DNA of 64,000 nt from positions 62,001 through 126,000 of the forward strand of contig NZ_JABBGF010000004.1 of assembly GCF_012927265.1 (NCBI RefSeq), read 5' to 3'. The first letter of the stretch is position 1. Each line of letters begins with the position of its first letter. The translations under genes and the position numbers were made by a program. Source of the DNA: Chryseobacterium cheonjiense. GTDB taxonomy: Bacteria > Bacteroidota > Bacteroidia > Flavobacteriales > Weeksellaceae. Positions 54,280 to 62,933 of the stretch are shown here, piece after piece. The notes beneath the pieces are model-generated. The model was given only the letters and a program-made list of their open reading frames with translations. It did not search any database and was not told where the DNA came from.

Positions 54280-55245
54280 ATGAAATCACTACCATTTAAA
54301 ATTTCACTGATACTTTTAAGCTTTACAATAAAAGCGTTCGCACAAGTTCCATTCGATGGGGATATTAAAAATAATTCACTTGCAGTTAGCCCTGATGAAA
54401 AAATAGCGGCGGCTTCTTACAGTGATTCTACAGAAATTAAAATTTATGACCTATCCAAAGCCGAGTTAAAAACTACAATCAAAGGTTTTGTCAACCCCAG
54501 AAATATCCTTTTCTCTCCGGATGGAAAGCTAATTTACATTACCGATAGTAGTCTTGGATATCTGATGGTTTATAATTCTGACAATTATCAGCTGATTAAA
54601 AAATACCCGGTTGGCTATGGTGCATTTGGGACTGCTATCTCAAAAGATGGGAAACAGCTGTTTATCAACAATGAAGCGACTAATACGGTAACCTTGGTCA
54701 ATCCAGAAACATCTGAGGTCAAGAATATCATTACTGGCTTTCATCAGCCCAGGCAAGGGGTGAAATTTAATCCTGATAATACAAAGCTCTATGTGACCAA
54801 TTTTGGAAACGACCATATCACCGTTGTTGATGTTAAAACGCTAAAAATAGAAGGAGAAGTGGAGGGTTTCAATAAAATCCGGGCCATCTCGATTAGTAAG
54901 GACGGTAAAACCTTATATGCAGCGAACAGCGGAACAAATGAACTGCTTATAGTAGACATCGCCAGTAAAAAGATTGCTTATCGCATTCCTGTTGGGAAAG
55001 ATAATTACGGAGCAAGTTTGTCTCCAGATGGAAAATTTGTGTTAAGCGGTAACAAAATTGATAATACTATTTCAGTAGTTGACGTTAAAACCAATAAGAA
55101 TATCCAAACCATCAAAGGTTTTAAAGAACCAAGACAAGCCATCGTTTTTTCGAAATACGGAAAGTTCCTTTATGTTTTGAACAACGATTTAAGTGTGGAT
55201 AAAGTCAGCATGGCTAACTATAAAATCGTTCAGTCAATGAAATGA
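54280..55245 (+). CDS. Secreted YncE/YVTN-type beta-propeller protein
   Basis: A 321-residue exported protein. After the signal peptide (to FAQ, about residue 22) it is made of repeats of about 42 residues, each with a phrase of the type SPDGKxxYxxNxxxxTxxVVDxxTxK. Examples are FSPDGKLIYITDSS, SKDGKQLFINNEATNTVTLVNPET, NPDNTKLYVTNFGNDHITVVDVKT and SKDGKTLYAANSGTNELLIVDIAS. This gives a seven-bladed propeller. Such proteins may bind ligands or partner proteins; no catalytic residues are visible. It sits between the transporter gene and the fluoride locus. Confidence 0.82.
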   Translation: MKSLPFKISLILLSFTIKAFAQVPFDGDIKNNSLAVSPDEKIAAASYSDSTEIKIYDLSKAELKTTIKGFVNPRNILFSPDGKLIYITDSSLGYLMVYNSDNYQLIKKYPVGYGAFGTAISKDGKQLFINNEATNTVTLVNPETSEVKNIITGFHQPRQGVKFNPDNTKLYVTNFGNDHITVVDVKTLKIEGEVEGFNKIRAISISKDGKTLYAANSGTNELLIVDIASKKIAYRIPVGKDNYGASLSPDGKFVLSGNKIDNTISVVDVKTNKNIQTIKGFKEPRQAIVFSKYGKFLYVLNNDLSVDKVSMANYKIVQSMK

Positions 55246-55274
55246 TCAGGTGATAATAAATATTACTTTTTGAA

Positions 55275-55739
55275 ATGCCAACAGAAATCTTACTGATCAC
55301 AGAAGCAAAAGCTTCTGATACAAAATCTTTTTACAAATGTAATACACCTTTGTATAGGAGTGTAAAGTCTGCCTTTGAAATGCAATTTGGAAACTTTGAA
55401 ACCGATATTGATTTTTTAGCATTTTTTAAGGAAATGAAATGCAAAATTGAATATTTGGTGACTGAAGTAATTGACCGAAAGGATAAAAAAATCAGACAAA
55501 AACAACGTTCTGAAAGTGTTGACTCGCTTTCGAAAAGATTAAGAATATACCGTCCCAAATGTATTATCATTATAATGAAGGATATTGAAAACTTTGTTTT
55601 AATGGCGGTAGAAAGAGCAAATTTACCAGAAGATTTATTTATTAAAAGTGTTCCATTCCCAGCAATGAGTGAAAAAAACAGAATCAATTGTGAGCTTGGA
55701 ATAGCAAAAATTCTTAAAGATTATGTCGTAGGTCATTGA
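55275..55739 (+). CDS. Uncharacterised 154-residue protein
   Basis: A soluble alpha/beta protein beginning MPTEILLITEAKASDTKSFYKCNTPLYRSVKSAFEMQF. A basic middle follows (VIDRKDKKIRQKQRSESVDSLSKRLRIYRPKCIIIIMKDIENFVLMAVERANL) and the C-terminus is INCELGIAKILKDYV. The layout (N-terminal strand, helix, RPKCIIIIM strand, FP segment) is a little like uracil-DNA-glycosylase-fold proteins, but I see no catalytic motif. It starts 29 bp after the propeller gene and stops just before the promoter of the fluoride riboswitch. Confidence 0.6.
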   Translation: MPTEILLITEAKASDTKSFYKCNTPLYRSVKSAFEMQFGNFETDIDFLAFFKEMKCKIEYLVTEVIDRKDKKIRQKQRSESVDSLSKRLRIYRPKCIIIIMKDIENFVLMAVERANLPEDLFIKSVPFPAMSEKNRINCELGIAKILKDYVVGH

Positions 55740-55746
55740 TTTTTAT

Positions 55747-55754
55747 TACCTTTG
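55747..55754 (+). promoter_or_regulatory. -7 promoter box of the fluoride transcript
   Basis: TACCTTTG matches TAnnTTTG. It lies 13 bp upstream of the riboswitch's first stem, so transcription should begin just ahead of the aptamer. Confidence 0.6.
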
Positions 55755-55766
55755 ATTATTCAAAAA

Positions 55767-55820
55767 AAGGGAATGGTGTCTCCCTTACCCAACCGCCCTA
55801 AAAAGCTGATGGCGCCTGAT
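55767..55820 (+). ncRNA. Fluoride riboswitch (crcB motif)
   Basis: The aptamer elements occur in order: AGGGAATGGTGTCTCCCT forms the first stem with the conserved GATG-like/GGTGTC core. It is followed by ACCCAACCGCCC, a short loop, AAGCTGATGGCGCC and TGAT. The hallmark GCTGATGGC-GCCT segment and the pseudoknot-forming GGTGTC/GGCGCC pairing match the crcB RNA consensus (compare the T. petrophila aptamer, with GATGAGGCC and CTGATGGCCTCT). It precedes a CLC-type fluoride/proton antiporter gene by 38 bp, one of the two gene families this riboswitch usually controls. Fluoride binding should allow expression of the downstream genes. Confidence 0.9.
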
Positions 55821-55857
55821 TAAAATTGAATGTTCAATCATTTAGTCAGGATATATT

Positions 55858-57162
55858 ATGCATTATCATCAAAAATCGAAAGGGCAAAAATCCTTTATCA
55901 GAACAAAAGCTTTTTTTAGAGCTTATCCATCACTTCCCTATATCATCAAATGGTTATTCATTAGCCTTGTAATAGGTGCTTGTATCGGAACTGCGTCCGC
56001 ATTATTTTTAAAAACATTAGGCTGGGTTACAGATTTCAGGGAAAATCACCTTTGGTTGATTGCCTTACTTCCGGTTGCAGGGTTCGTAATCGGATATATT
56101 TACCATCAATTTGGTAAAGAAGTTGAAGCAGGAAATAATCTGCTGATTGATACTATTCACGACCCTAAAGAAATCATTCCTTTTCGGATGGCGCCTTTTG
56201 TTTATCTCGGAACTTTGGCTACCCACCTCTTTGGAGGTTCTGCGGGAAGAGAAGGAACAGCGATACAAATGGCAGGTTCTATTGCCGACCAATTTACCAA
56301 GCCACTAAAACTCAATCTAAATGAAAGAAAAGTTTTAATTATTGCCGCCATTGCTGGCGGTTTTGGTTCTGTATTCGGAACGCCGCTAGCCGGAGCCATT
56401 TTCGGTCTGGAAGTTTTTCTGATTGGCAGACTAAAATATGATTCGATTTTTCCGGCATTTGCATCGGCAATCATCGCAGACTTAGTCACCAAACTTTGGA
56501 AAACCGGACATACCCATTATCATATTCCGACCATTCCTGATTTTTCATTTTTAAATGGTTTATACGCCATTCTTGCCGGAATAGCTTTCGGGCTATGTGC
56601 TGCAATTTTCAGCAAAACCATTCATCGTGTGGGTAAAATTTTCAAAGCAAAAATTTCTTACCCACCTTTACGTCCTTTGGTTGGAGGTATTTTAGTTGCA
56701 ACCGCAGTTTGGGCTTTAGGAACGACAAAATATATCGGTTTAGGAATTCCTACCATTGTTTCGTCTTTTGAACAGCAATTACCAGCCTACGATTTTGCAT
56801 TAAAAATGATTTTTACCATTGTTACATTAGCCGCAGGATTTAAAGGTGGTGAGGTGACACCTTTATTTTTTATCGGAGCTGCATTGGGAAATTCGCTGGG
56901 CTATTTTATTCCTTTACCAACAGGGCTTTTGGCAGGAATGGGCTTTGTAGCAGTTTTTGCAGGCGCTACCAATACACCTCTGGCTTGTAGTATTATGGCA
57001 ATTGAACTTTTCGGGAGTGATTGTGGGGTTTATGTAGCCATTGCGTGCGTTGTTGCTTATTTATTCTCAGGTCATAGCAGTATTTATGGCAGACAGATGA
57101 TCGGTGAGCCTAAACACAACAGGTTTGGAAACTACACCGGAAAAAGACTAAATGAACTATAA
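55858..57162 (+). CDS. CLC-family fluoride/proton antiporter (CLC-F type)
   Basis: A 434-residue inner-membrane CLC protein with about ten hydrophobic helices. The CLC signatures are present: GSAGREGTAIQMAGSIADQF, GTPLAGAIFGLEVFLIGRL and FKGGEVTPLFFIGAALGNSLG. At the first anion-coordinating loop it reads GNNLLID instead of the chloride-channel GSGIP, as in the fluoride-exporting CLC-F subgroup. It also lacks cytoplasmic CBS domains. With a fluoride riboswitch directly upstream, F-/H+ antiport to detoxify fluoride is well supported. The stop overlaps a possible start of the DUF190-like gene. Confidence 0.9.
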   Translation: MHYHQKSKGQKSFIRTKAFFRAYPSLPYIIKWLFISLVIGACIGTASALFLKTLGWVTDFRENHLWLIALLPVAGFVIGYIYHQFGKEVEAGNNLLIDTIHDPKEIIPFRMAPFVYLGTLATHLFGGSAGREGTAIQMAGSIADQFTKPLKLNLNERKVLIIAAIAGGFGSVFGTPLAGAIFGLEVFLIGRLKYDSIFPAFASAIIADLVTKLWKTGHTHYHIPTIPDFSFLNGLYAILAGIAFGLCAAIFSKTIHRVGKIFKAKISYPPLRPLVGGILVATAVWALGTTKYIGLGIPTIVSSFEQQLPAYDFALKMIFTIVTLAAGFKGGEVTPLFFIGAALGNSLGYFIPLPTGLLAGMGFVAVFAGATNTPLACSIMAIELFGSDCGVYVAIACVVAYLFSGHSSIYGRQMIGEPKHNRFGNYTGKRLNEL

Positions 57163-57172
57163 TTTTAAAATT

Positions 57173-57523
57173 ATGAACGCAGAAAATTTAGCCATTGCAA
57201 AAATATACTTTAGATACGGACAATCAGTAGTTGGGCAGAACTTTTGGAGGAAACTTTGGAATAATAATCTTGGAGAATATCTTTTGAAAAAGGCGAAACA
57301 AAACGCTATCCATCAAGCCAATATTTTTACTGCTAAAAGCGGATATTTAAATAACGGTTCTATCCAATACAATATTTCTGAAATTCCGTCATCTGAAAAT
57401 CCTGTTTGTTTAGAGTTAGTAGATGAATCCAGTAAGATAAAGGCTTTTTTGAACGAGAATAAAGAAGAATTACAGAAAGTATCTTTGATATTACTGAATG
57501 ACATGATTATTGAATTAGCATAA
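57173..57523 (+). CDS. DUF190-like (PII-fold) protein
   Basis: A 116-residue protein (MNAENLAIAKIYFRYGQSVVGQNFWRKLW). The end reads IPSSENPVCLELVDESSKIKAFLNENKEELQKVSLILLNDMIIEL, which resembles the DUF190 pattern of LSEDLPIVIEIVDxxxKIxxFLPxLxxM. DUF190 proteins have a PII-like fold and are frequent neighbours of fluoride exporters. The middle (HQANIFTAKSGYLNNGSIQYNIS) replaces the GAxVxRGxxGFGxxS motif, so it is divergent. The first in-frame ATG at 57152 overlaps the CLC stop and is the alternative start. It is transcribed with the antiporter. Confidence 0.6.
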   Translation: MNAENLAIAKIYFRYGQSVVGQNFWRKLWNNNLGEYLLKKAKQNAIHQANIFTAKSGYLNNGSIQYNISEIPSSENPVCLELVDESSKIKAFLNENKEELQKVSLILLNDMIIELA

Positions 57524-57546
57524 ATCTCATTTTGAAAAGCTATTTA

Positions 57547-57585
57547 TCCATTCAGAAATACTTCAAAATCCATCGCTTACTTTGT
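57547..57585 (+). promoter_or_regulatory. Shared operator/promoter motif, copy E (regulator gene)
   Basis: TTCAGAAATAC at 57551, a second AAAATC half further on, and CTTTG at 57580, exactly 29 nt from the first T. It lies 35 bp before the response regulator gene, implying autoregulation. Confidence 0.75.
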
Positions 57586-57618
57586 TTATTAAATCGTTAA
57601 AATTAATAGAATGAACAG

Positions 57619-58293
57619 ATGAAAATATTAATTATAGAAGATGAAAAGTTATTGGCTGAAAGTATTGCCACTTACTTAAAACAGGAACAATATAATTGTG
57701 AATTTGCTTCTACTTTTGATGAAGCTATTGAAAAAACAGGCGTTTACGAATATGATTGCATTTTGTTAGATTTGAATCTTCCTGATGGCGAAGGTCTGGA
57801 AATTCTGGAAGCGTTAAAAAAAGAAAGTAAACAGGATGGTGTCATTATTATTTCGGCAAGGGATGCTGTAGATGATAAAATTATAGGGCTCAAATTAGGT
57901 GCGGATGATTACCTCCCAAAACCTTTTCATCTTTCAGAACTGAGTGCCAGAATATATTCGGTAATACGAAGAAGACAGTTTTCCAGTACCAATCATTTAG
58001 AAATCAATGAACTTTCAATTGATTTGCTTGCGAAAGAAGTACGTGTAAACAATCAAGTGATTACACTTACAAAAAAAGAATATGATTTGCTTATTTTTTT
58101 AATTGGCAACAAAAATCGTATTGTATCTAAAGTAGCTTTAGCAGAGCATCTATCAGGAGATATGGCAGATATGTTGGATAATGTAGATTTTGTGTATGCA
58201 CACGTAAAAAACTTGAAAAAGAAGCTGGCAGATGCTGGTTGCGATGATTATATCAAAACAGTTTATAAAATGGGCTACAAATGGGACGTGTGA
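57619..58293 (+). CDS. OmpR/PhoB-family response regulator
   Basis: A 224-residue two-component regulator. The receiver domain (1-118) has acidic D8/E9, the phosphoacceptor D51 in CILLDLNLPDGEGLEIL, and K103 in DYLPKPFHLSEL. The winged-helix DNA-binding domain (about 128-224) has LTKKEYDLLIFLIGNKNRIVSKVALAEHL and the closing YIKTVYKMGYKWDV. OmpR-type regulators bind tandem half-sites about 10-11 bp apart, which is how the shared motif in front of this gene and four others is built. The stop overlaps the sensor kinase start by 13 bp. Confidence 0.92.
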   Translation: MKILIIEDEKLLAESIATYLKQEQYNCEFASTFDEAIEKTGVYEYDCILLDLNLPDGEGLEILEALKKESKQDGVIIISARDAVDDKIIGLKLGADDYLPKPFHLSELSARIYSVIRRRQFSSTNHLEINELSIDLLAKEVRVNNQVITLTKKEYDLLIFLIGNKNRIVSKVALAEHLSGDMADMLDNVDFVYAHVKNLKKKLADAGCDDYIKTVYKMGYKWDV

Positions 58294-59558
58294 ATGGCTT
58301 ACTAAACAAAACATTACTCTATTATACTTTTTTGGCAACATTCGTTCTGTTGTTGAGTGCTCCTTTTTTCTATCTTGTAATGGAAAAGCTATATACGGAC
58401 GACGTGGATGAAGCGATATACCTGCGAAAAAAAGAATTTGAAATTGACCATCTTAAAACGATTCGTTCTTCTGATATTCATATATGGAACCGCTTCAACA
58501 GGGATGTAAGAATTATACCGGATACCATTTCTGGAAACCGCAAAAATAAGATTATTCAGGAAACTATATTCGATGAAGTAGTACCGGAATGGGAACCTTA
58601 TCGGGTACTATATTCGGATGTGAAGATTGAAGGAAAGCCTTATGTATTAAAAATTCAGCTCAACCTGGTAGAATCCGAAGATTTGATTAAAGCCATTATT
58701 TATGTCTATCTGGTCATTCTCGGAGGAATGCTGCTGGTTATATTTTTCATAACCCGTTTTATTGCAAACCGTTTGTGGAAACCATTTTACGAAACATTAC
58801 AACTGATTGATAAATTTAATATTGAACAACAATCGCTTCCATCATTCAATAAAACCGGAACAAAAGAATTTGACCAACTGAACACAGGAATTGAAAAAAT
58901 GATTGTTTCTAATGTAAAATCATATAACTCCCAGAAATCCTTTACCCAAAATGCTTCACACGAGTTGCAGACTCCTTTGGCAATTTTTCAATCCAAACTC
59001 GATTTACTTTTACAGGATACTTCACTTACCCAGCAACAATCCGTTGTTTTGCAGTCTTTGTACGAAGCCTCGCTGCGTCTATCCCGTATCAATAAAAACC
59101 TATTGCTCCTCACCAAAATTGAAAACAGGCAATATGCAGAGGTTTCAACATTTACGGTAAACGAATTGGTCAATGATGTTATTGGCTATTTTGAGGAACA
59201 GGCAGAAAATAAAAATTTACGGATAGAAATCGAAGAAAATGCTATCATTGAAATTAACGCCAACAGGGTTTTAACAGAGATATTAATAAATAACCTTATA
59301 CTAAATGCTATACGGCATAATTTAGAAAATGGAAATATTACCATTCTAATTGAAGATGCCAAATTCAGTATAATCAACACAGGAATTTATAAAGAACTTG
59401 ACAATGCTATTCTTTTTAAAAGATTTGGCAAGGCAACCACCGATACACGAAGTTCAGGCTTAGGTTTGGCTATCGTGAAGGAGATTGTGGAACAATACAA
59501 ATGGGATATCAAATACGAGTTTAAAAATAATCTGCATTGTTTTACAGTGCTTTTCTAA
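58281..59558 (+). CDS. Sensor histidine kinase
   Basis: A 425-residue membrane kinase, the partner of the regulator encoded just upstream. TM helices lie at about 12-34 and 137-160, with a periplasmic sensor segment of about 100 residues (36-136) between them. A HAMP-like linker is followed by the H-box FTQNASHELQTPLAIF (H227), and the ATP-binding domain has NLILNAIRHN (N-box), a degenerate D-box (IINTG) and SSGLGLAIVKEIV (G2). The signal is probably periplasmic; the surrounding efflux and copper genes suggest a metal or an envelope stress, but no metal-binding motif is evident in the sensor segment. Confidence 0.9.
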   Translation: MGRVNGLLNKTLLYYTFLATFVLLLSAPFFYLVMEKLYTDDVDEAIYLRKKEFEIDHLKTIRSSDIHIWNRFNRDVRIIPDTISGNRKNKIIQETIFDEVVPEWEPYRVLYSDVKIEGKPYVLKIQLNLVESEDLIKAIIYVYLVILGGMLLVIFFITRFIANRLWKPFYETLQLIDKFNIEQQSLPSFNKTGTKEFDQLNTGIEKMIVSNVKSYNSQKSFTQNASHELQTPLAIFQSKLDLLLQDTSLTQQQSVVLQSLYEASLRLSRINKNLLLLTKIENRQYAEVSTFTVNELVNDVIGYFEEQAENKNLRIEIEENAIIEINANRVLTEILINNLILNAIRHNLENGNITILIEDAKFSIINTGIYKELDNAILFKRFGKATTDTRSSGLGLAIVKEIVEQYKWDIKYEFKNNLHCFTVLF

Positions 59559-59596
59559 AAATTCAGAAAATCTACAAAATCATATATATACTTTGT
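59558..59596 (+). promoter_or_regulatory. Shared operator/promoter motif, copy B
   Basis: TTCAGAAAATC at 59562, AAAATC one turn later and CTTTG at 59591, the same 29-nt spacing. It lies 20 bp before the LTA-synthase-like gene and directly after the kinase stop. Confidence 0.75.
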
Positions 59597-59615
59597 TCGC
59601 ATAAAATGAAAAAGT

Positions 59616-61583
59616 ATGTATTTGTTAAAAATATTCAAAAGCCGGTTTTCTATACTCTTTTCCCTGTTCACGCTATACATTACCTTATCGCTGCTTTTAA
59701 GAGTAGGGTTGCTTTTATATTCGGTACACAATATTGATTTTACTGTTGCCAATATTATGAAAATACTTTTTTTAGGATTTTCATTCGATATCACAACGGG
59801 TCTGTTTTTCATAACAACATATAACATTTTTCTTCTTGCTCTTCCCAAAAAATGGATTGGTAGTTTGCTGGATAAAACATTCACCTATTGTTATTGCTTT
59901 ATTGTTTTGTTATTGATGTATTTCAGTTTGATGGCAGAAATCCCATTTTGGGATGAATTTGGGGTAAGATTCAATTTCATTGCTGTCGACTATCTTATAT
60001 ACACTTATGAAGTTATTACTAATATCAATCAATCCTATCCACTTCCGCTGATTATAGGGATATTATTAATTCTGATTGTTCTAAGTTTCTATTTATTTCA
60101 AGAAAAAAAATTTTTCCTTTATAGTTTTACGAATAAAATGCCATTTCTAAAAAGATTGATAATGAGTGTAAGCCTATTAATATTAACCTTTAGCCTTGGC
60201 TTCTTTTTAAAAAATAATTGGGCTGATAACGGAAATAATCTTACGGTAAATGAATTAGGTAAAAATGGGGTGTTTTCATTTTTTGCTGCATTCAGATCGA
60301 ATGAGCTTGATTATGGAACTTTTTATCCAACAATAAATCAAAGGCAAGCCTATCTGGTTCTAAGAAAAAAACTTTTGCAAAACAACCAGCACTATTTGTC
60401 AAAAAGCAACACAGAAATTTTACGAGAAACCGAAGGCGAAACACTTATTAGGCCTAATATTATTTTATTAACCATTGAGAGTTTTAGTGCTGAATTTTTA
60501 AAATCATTCGGTAATACCCAAAATCTTACGCCAAACTATGATGCACTATCCGCAGAAAGCATATTTTTTACCAATTTGTTTGCGACTGGTACACGTACTG
60601 TGAGGGGAATGGAAGCACTCACCTTATCCATTCCGCCCACTCCTGGAAACAGTATTGTAAGGCGTCCCGATAATCAACATCTTTTTTCTGTGGCCACAAT
60701 TGTAAGAAACAAAAATTATCATCCATATTTCATTTATGGTGGTGATGGTTATTTCGACAATATGAACAATTTTTTCGGGGGTCAGGGTTTTGATATTGTT
60801 GACAGGGATCGTGGCAACACACTTTCAGAAGATATAGCTACCAAACGGTACCGTATTCCAGACAGTGAAGTAAGTTTTGAAAATGCTTGGGGCGTTTGTG
60901 ATGAAGATCTTTACAAACAGTCCATAAAATATGCAGATATCAACTTTGAAGAAAAAAAACCTTTCTTTCAATTTGTGATGACAACATCTAATCATAAGCC
61001 CTATACTTTTCCAAATGGAAAAATAAATCTTCCTCAGGGAGAGCGTGACGCTGCCGTTAAATACACTGATTATGCTTTAGGAAAATTTATTGCTCTTGCA
61101 AAAACAAAAGCTTGGTTTAAAAATACAGTTTTTGTCATAGTAGCGGACCATTGTGCCAGTAGCGCAGGAAAATGGGAAATCAACATAAACAAGCATCACA
61201 TACCTGCAATTATTTATAATTTAAATCAAAAGCCTGAGAAAATTGATAGATTGATGTCTCAAATTGATTTAATGCCAACACTATTCGGTTATTTAGGGTG
61301 GGATTACAATACTGCTTTATATGGTAAAGATATTAACCAAACGAAGATTGGGGAAGAACGTGCTTTCATAGGTAATTATCGTACACTTGGTTTGCTAAAA
61401 GGAGATATTTTTACCCAAATTAACGACCGTAAAAAAACAGTTCAATATAACTTTGATCAAAAATCCGGGGAGATGAGAGAGGATCAATTTAAAAATAGTG
61501 AACTTACTAATGAAACCATTTCCTACTATCAAACTGCAAGCGAAAGGTTTAAAGAAGGGAAAATGAAAGAAATTCAAAAATAA
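59616..61583 (+). CDS. LTA synthase-family sulfatase-like membrane protein
   Basis: A 655-residue inner-membrane protein of the alkaline phosphatase/sulfatase fold. Five hydrophobic helices span residues about 1-205. The extracytoplasmic catalytic domain begins IILLTIESFSAEFLKSFG (metal ligand E in TIES). The nucleophile threonine is probable in FATGTRTVRGMEAL, and VIVADHCASSAGKWE carries the D-H pair. In Gram-negatives such proteins (LtaS/MdoB/OpgB-like) transfer phospho-alcohol groups to lipids or glucans. A role in envelope remodelling under metal stress is inferred from its membership in the shared-motif set. Confidence 0.87.
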   Translation: MYLLKIFKSRFSILFSLFTLYITLSLLLRVGLLLYSVHNIDFTVANIMKILFLGFSFDITTGLFFITTYNIFLLALPKKWIGSLLDKTFTYCYCFIVLLLMYFSLMAEIPFWDEFGVRFNFIAVDYLIYTYEVITNINQSYPLPLIIGILLILIVLSFYLFQEKKFFLYSFTNKMPFLKRLIMSVSLLILTFSLGFFLKNNWADNGNNLTVNELGKNGVFSFFAAFRSNELDYGTFYPTINQRQAYLVLRKKLLQNNQHYLSKSNTEILRETEGETLIRPNIILLTIESFSAEFLKSFGNTQNLTPNYDALSAESIFFTNLFATGTRTVRGMEALTLSIPPTPGNSIVRRPDNQHLFSVATIVRNKNYHPYFIYGGDGYFDNMNNFFGGQGFDIVDRDRGNTLSEDIATKRYRIPDSEVSFENAWGVCDEDLYKQSIKYADINFEEKKPFFQFVMTTSNHKPYTFPNGKINLPQGERDAAVKYTDYALGKFIALAKTKAWFKNTVFVIVADHCASSAGKWEININKHHIPAIIYNLNQKPEKIDRLMSQIDLMPTLFGYLGWDYNTALYGKDINQTKIGEERAFIGNYRTLGLLKGDIFTQINDRKKTVQYNFDQKSGEMREDQFKNSELTNETISYYQTASERFKEGKMKEIQK

Positions 61584-61592
61584 ATTCTTCTA

Positions 61593-61631
61593 AAAATTCA
61601 GAAAATCTGCTAAATCCTGTGCGAGCTTTAC
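61593..61631 (+). promoter_or_regulatory. Shared operator/promoter motif, copy C
   Basis: TTCAGAAAATC at 61597, GCTAAATC next, and CTTTA (not CTTTG) at 61626, again 29 nt from the first T. It lies 8 bp before the COG4705-type gene. Confidence 0.7.
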
Positions 61632-61638
61632 AGGAAAA

Positions 61639-62391
61639 ATGAAAACTTTAAATAAAGTTGCGTCTGTAACGGTTCTTTTCTGGCTGATGAAAATTGTCGC
61701 TACCACTTTGGGAGAAACTTTGGGTGATTTTATATCTATGACTTTGCAATTAGGATACGGAACCGGCATGCTAATTACTGCTATATTTTTCACCATTATA
61801 TTGTCGATACAGCTAACCTTAAAAAAGTATATTCCGGTTGTATTTTGGATGGTCATCATTGCCACAACCACATTGGGTACAGAAATTTCTGATTTTACTG
61901 ACCGAACCTTGGGCGCAGGATATTTTTTAGGAAGCGTAATGCTTATAACTTTTCTTTTTCTCACGCTCTTTATTTGGTACAAATCGTATCATAATCTTGA
62001 GGTGTATCCAATTTTCCAAAAAAGAAAAGAAGTTTTATACTGGATTGCAATATTGTTTTCTAACAGTTTAGGAACTGCTTTCGGAGATTTTTTAAGTGAT
62101 AATCTCGGGTTGAGTTATTTAAATGGAGCATTGATTACAGGCTGCATTATTATAGTAGTTGTCCTGCTGCATTATTTTACAAGGCTCAATCACGTATTAT
62201 TGTTTTGGATCGCCTTCATTTTTACCCGTCCCTTCGGAGCCACTTTTGGAGATTTTCTTACCAAACCCCTTTCAAATGGAGGATTAAATCTCGGAACAGC
62301 AAATGCTTCTATCGTGTCTCTGATTTTATTATCGATGATGGTAATATTTTCTCATCTGAATTCTTTCAGAAAAAAATCTTCTACCGTCTAA
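61639..62391 (+). CDS. COG4705/DUF347-type repeat membrane protein
   Basis: A 250-residue inner-membrane protein built of four similar repeats, each with a TTLG-xx-xGDF-type motif: VATTLGETLGDFIS, ATTTLGTEISDFTD, SNSLGTAFGDFLSDNLG and TRPFGATFGDFLTKPLS. Each motif precedes a Gly-rich loop and a long hydrophobic helix, for about eight helices in all. Proteins of this family are uncharacterised and often found beside metal- or cation-transport genes. The acidic residues within the membrane repeats could bind cations. It belongs to the shared-motif regulon. Confidence 0.82.
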   Translation: MKTLNKVASVTVLFWLMKIVATTLGETLGDFISMTLQLGYGTGMLITAIFFTIILSIQLTLKKYIPVVFWMVIIATTTLGTEISDFTDRTLGAGYFLGSVMLITFLFLTLFIWYKSYHNLEVYPIFQKRKEVLYWIAILFSNSLGTAFGDFLSDNLGLSYLNGALITGCIIIVVVLLHYFTRLNHVLLFWIAFIFTRPFGATFGDFLTKPLSNGGLNLGTANASIVSLILLSMMVIFSHLNSFRKKSSTV

Positions 62392-62428
62392 AATTCAGAA
62401 ATATTGCTAAATCACTTATGAGCTTTGT
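62390..62428 (+). promoter_or_regulatory. Shared operator/promoter motif, copy D
   Basis: TTCAGAAATA at 62394, GCTAAATC next, and CTTTG at 62423, 29 nt from the first T. It lies about 27 bp before the PepSY-like gene. The motif overlaps the stop codon region of the preceding gene. Confidence 0.75.
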
Positions 62429-62454
62429 ACTATAAAATTTTAAAAAATAGTACA

Positions 62455-62880
62455 ATGAAAAAGTTAGCATTTCTATTGGCAGCTACTGCAAGCATAAGCT
62501 TTACTTATGCGCAAAAAGTTTCAGAAAAGGAAGTTCCTGCCGTTGTAAAATCGGCATTGCAAAAAGAGTTTCCAACTATCAAAACCATTAGGTGGGAAAA
62601 GGAAAAAGACAATTTTGAAGCAGGCTTTATACAAGACCATAAAGACTATTCTGTTCTCATCAACCCTTCAGGCAATATTTTGGAAACTGAAAAGGCTATT
62701 CCCGTTAATATGCTTCCTGAAAAAGCCAGAGCGTATATCCATCAAAACTATCCCAGTAAGAAAATAGCGGAGTCCGCAAAAATTACTGATGCTAAAGGTA
62801 ATCTTACCTATGAAGCCGAGGTAGGCAAAAAAGACCTGATTTTCGATTCTAAAGGCCACTTTATAAAGGTTGCTCAGTAG
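62455..62880 (+). CDS. PepSY-like (DUF2874-type) periplasmic protein
   Basis: A 141-residue exported protein. The signal peptide (LAFLLAATASISFTYAQ) is followed by two PepSY-like units: VPAVVKSALQKEFPTIKTIRWEKEKDNFEAGFIQDHKDYSVLINPSGNILETEKAIP and LPEKARAYIHQNYPSKKIAESAKITDAKGNLTYEAEVGKKDLIFDSKGHFIKVAQ. Such proteins are often under two-component control in Bacteroidota and may report on, or buffer, envelope and metal state. ATG 62455 is chosen because it opens the signal peptide; the longer frame would start inside the -7 box. It lies 53 bp before the TolC-like gene. Confidence 0.85.
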   Translation: MKKLAFLLAATASISFTYAQKVSEKEVPAVVKSALQKEFPTIKTIRWEKEKDNFEAGFIQDHKDYSVLINPSGNILETEKAIPVNMLPEKARAYIHQNYPSKKIAESAKITDAKGNLTYEAEVGKKDLIFDSKGHFIKVAQ

Positions 62881-62933
62881 CCAGAACTGCTTTTTTCAAA
62901 TCTTTTAAACTTGAATAAAAATGTATCCCGATA

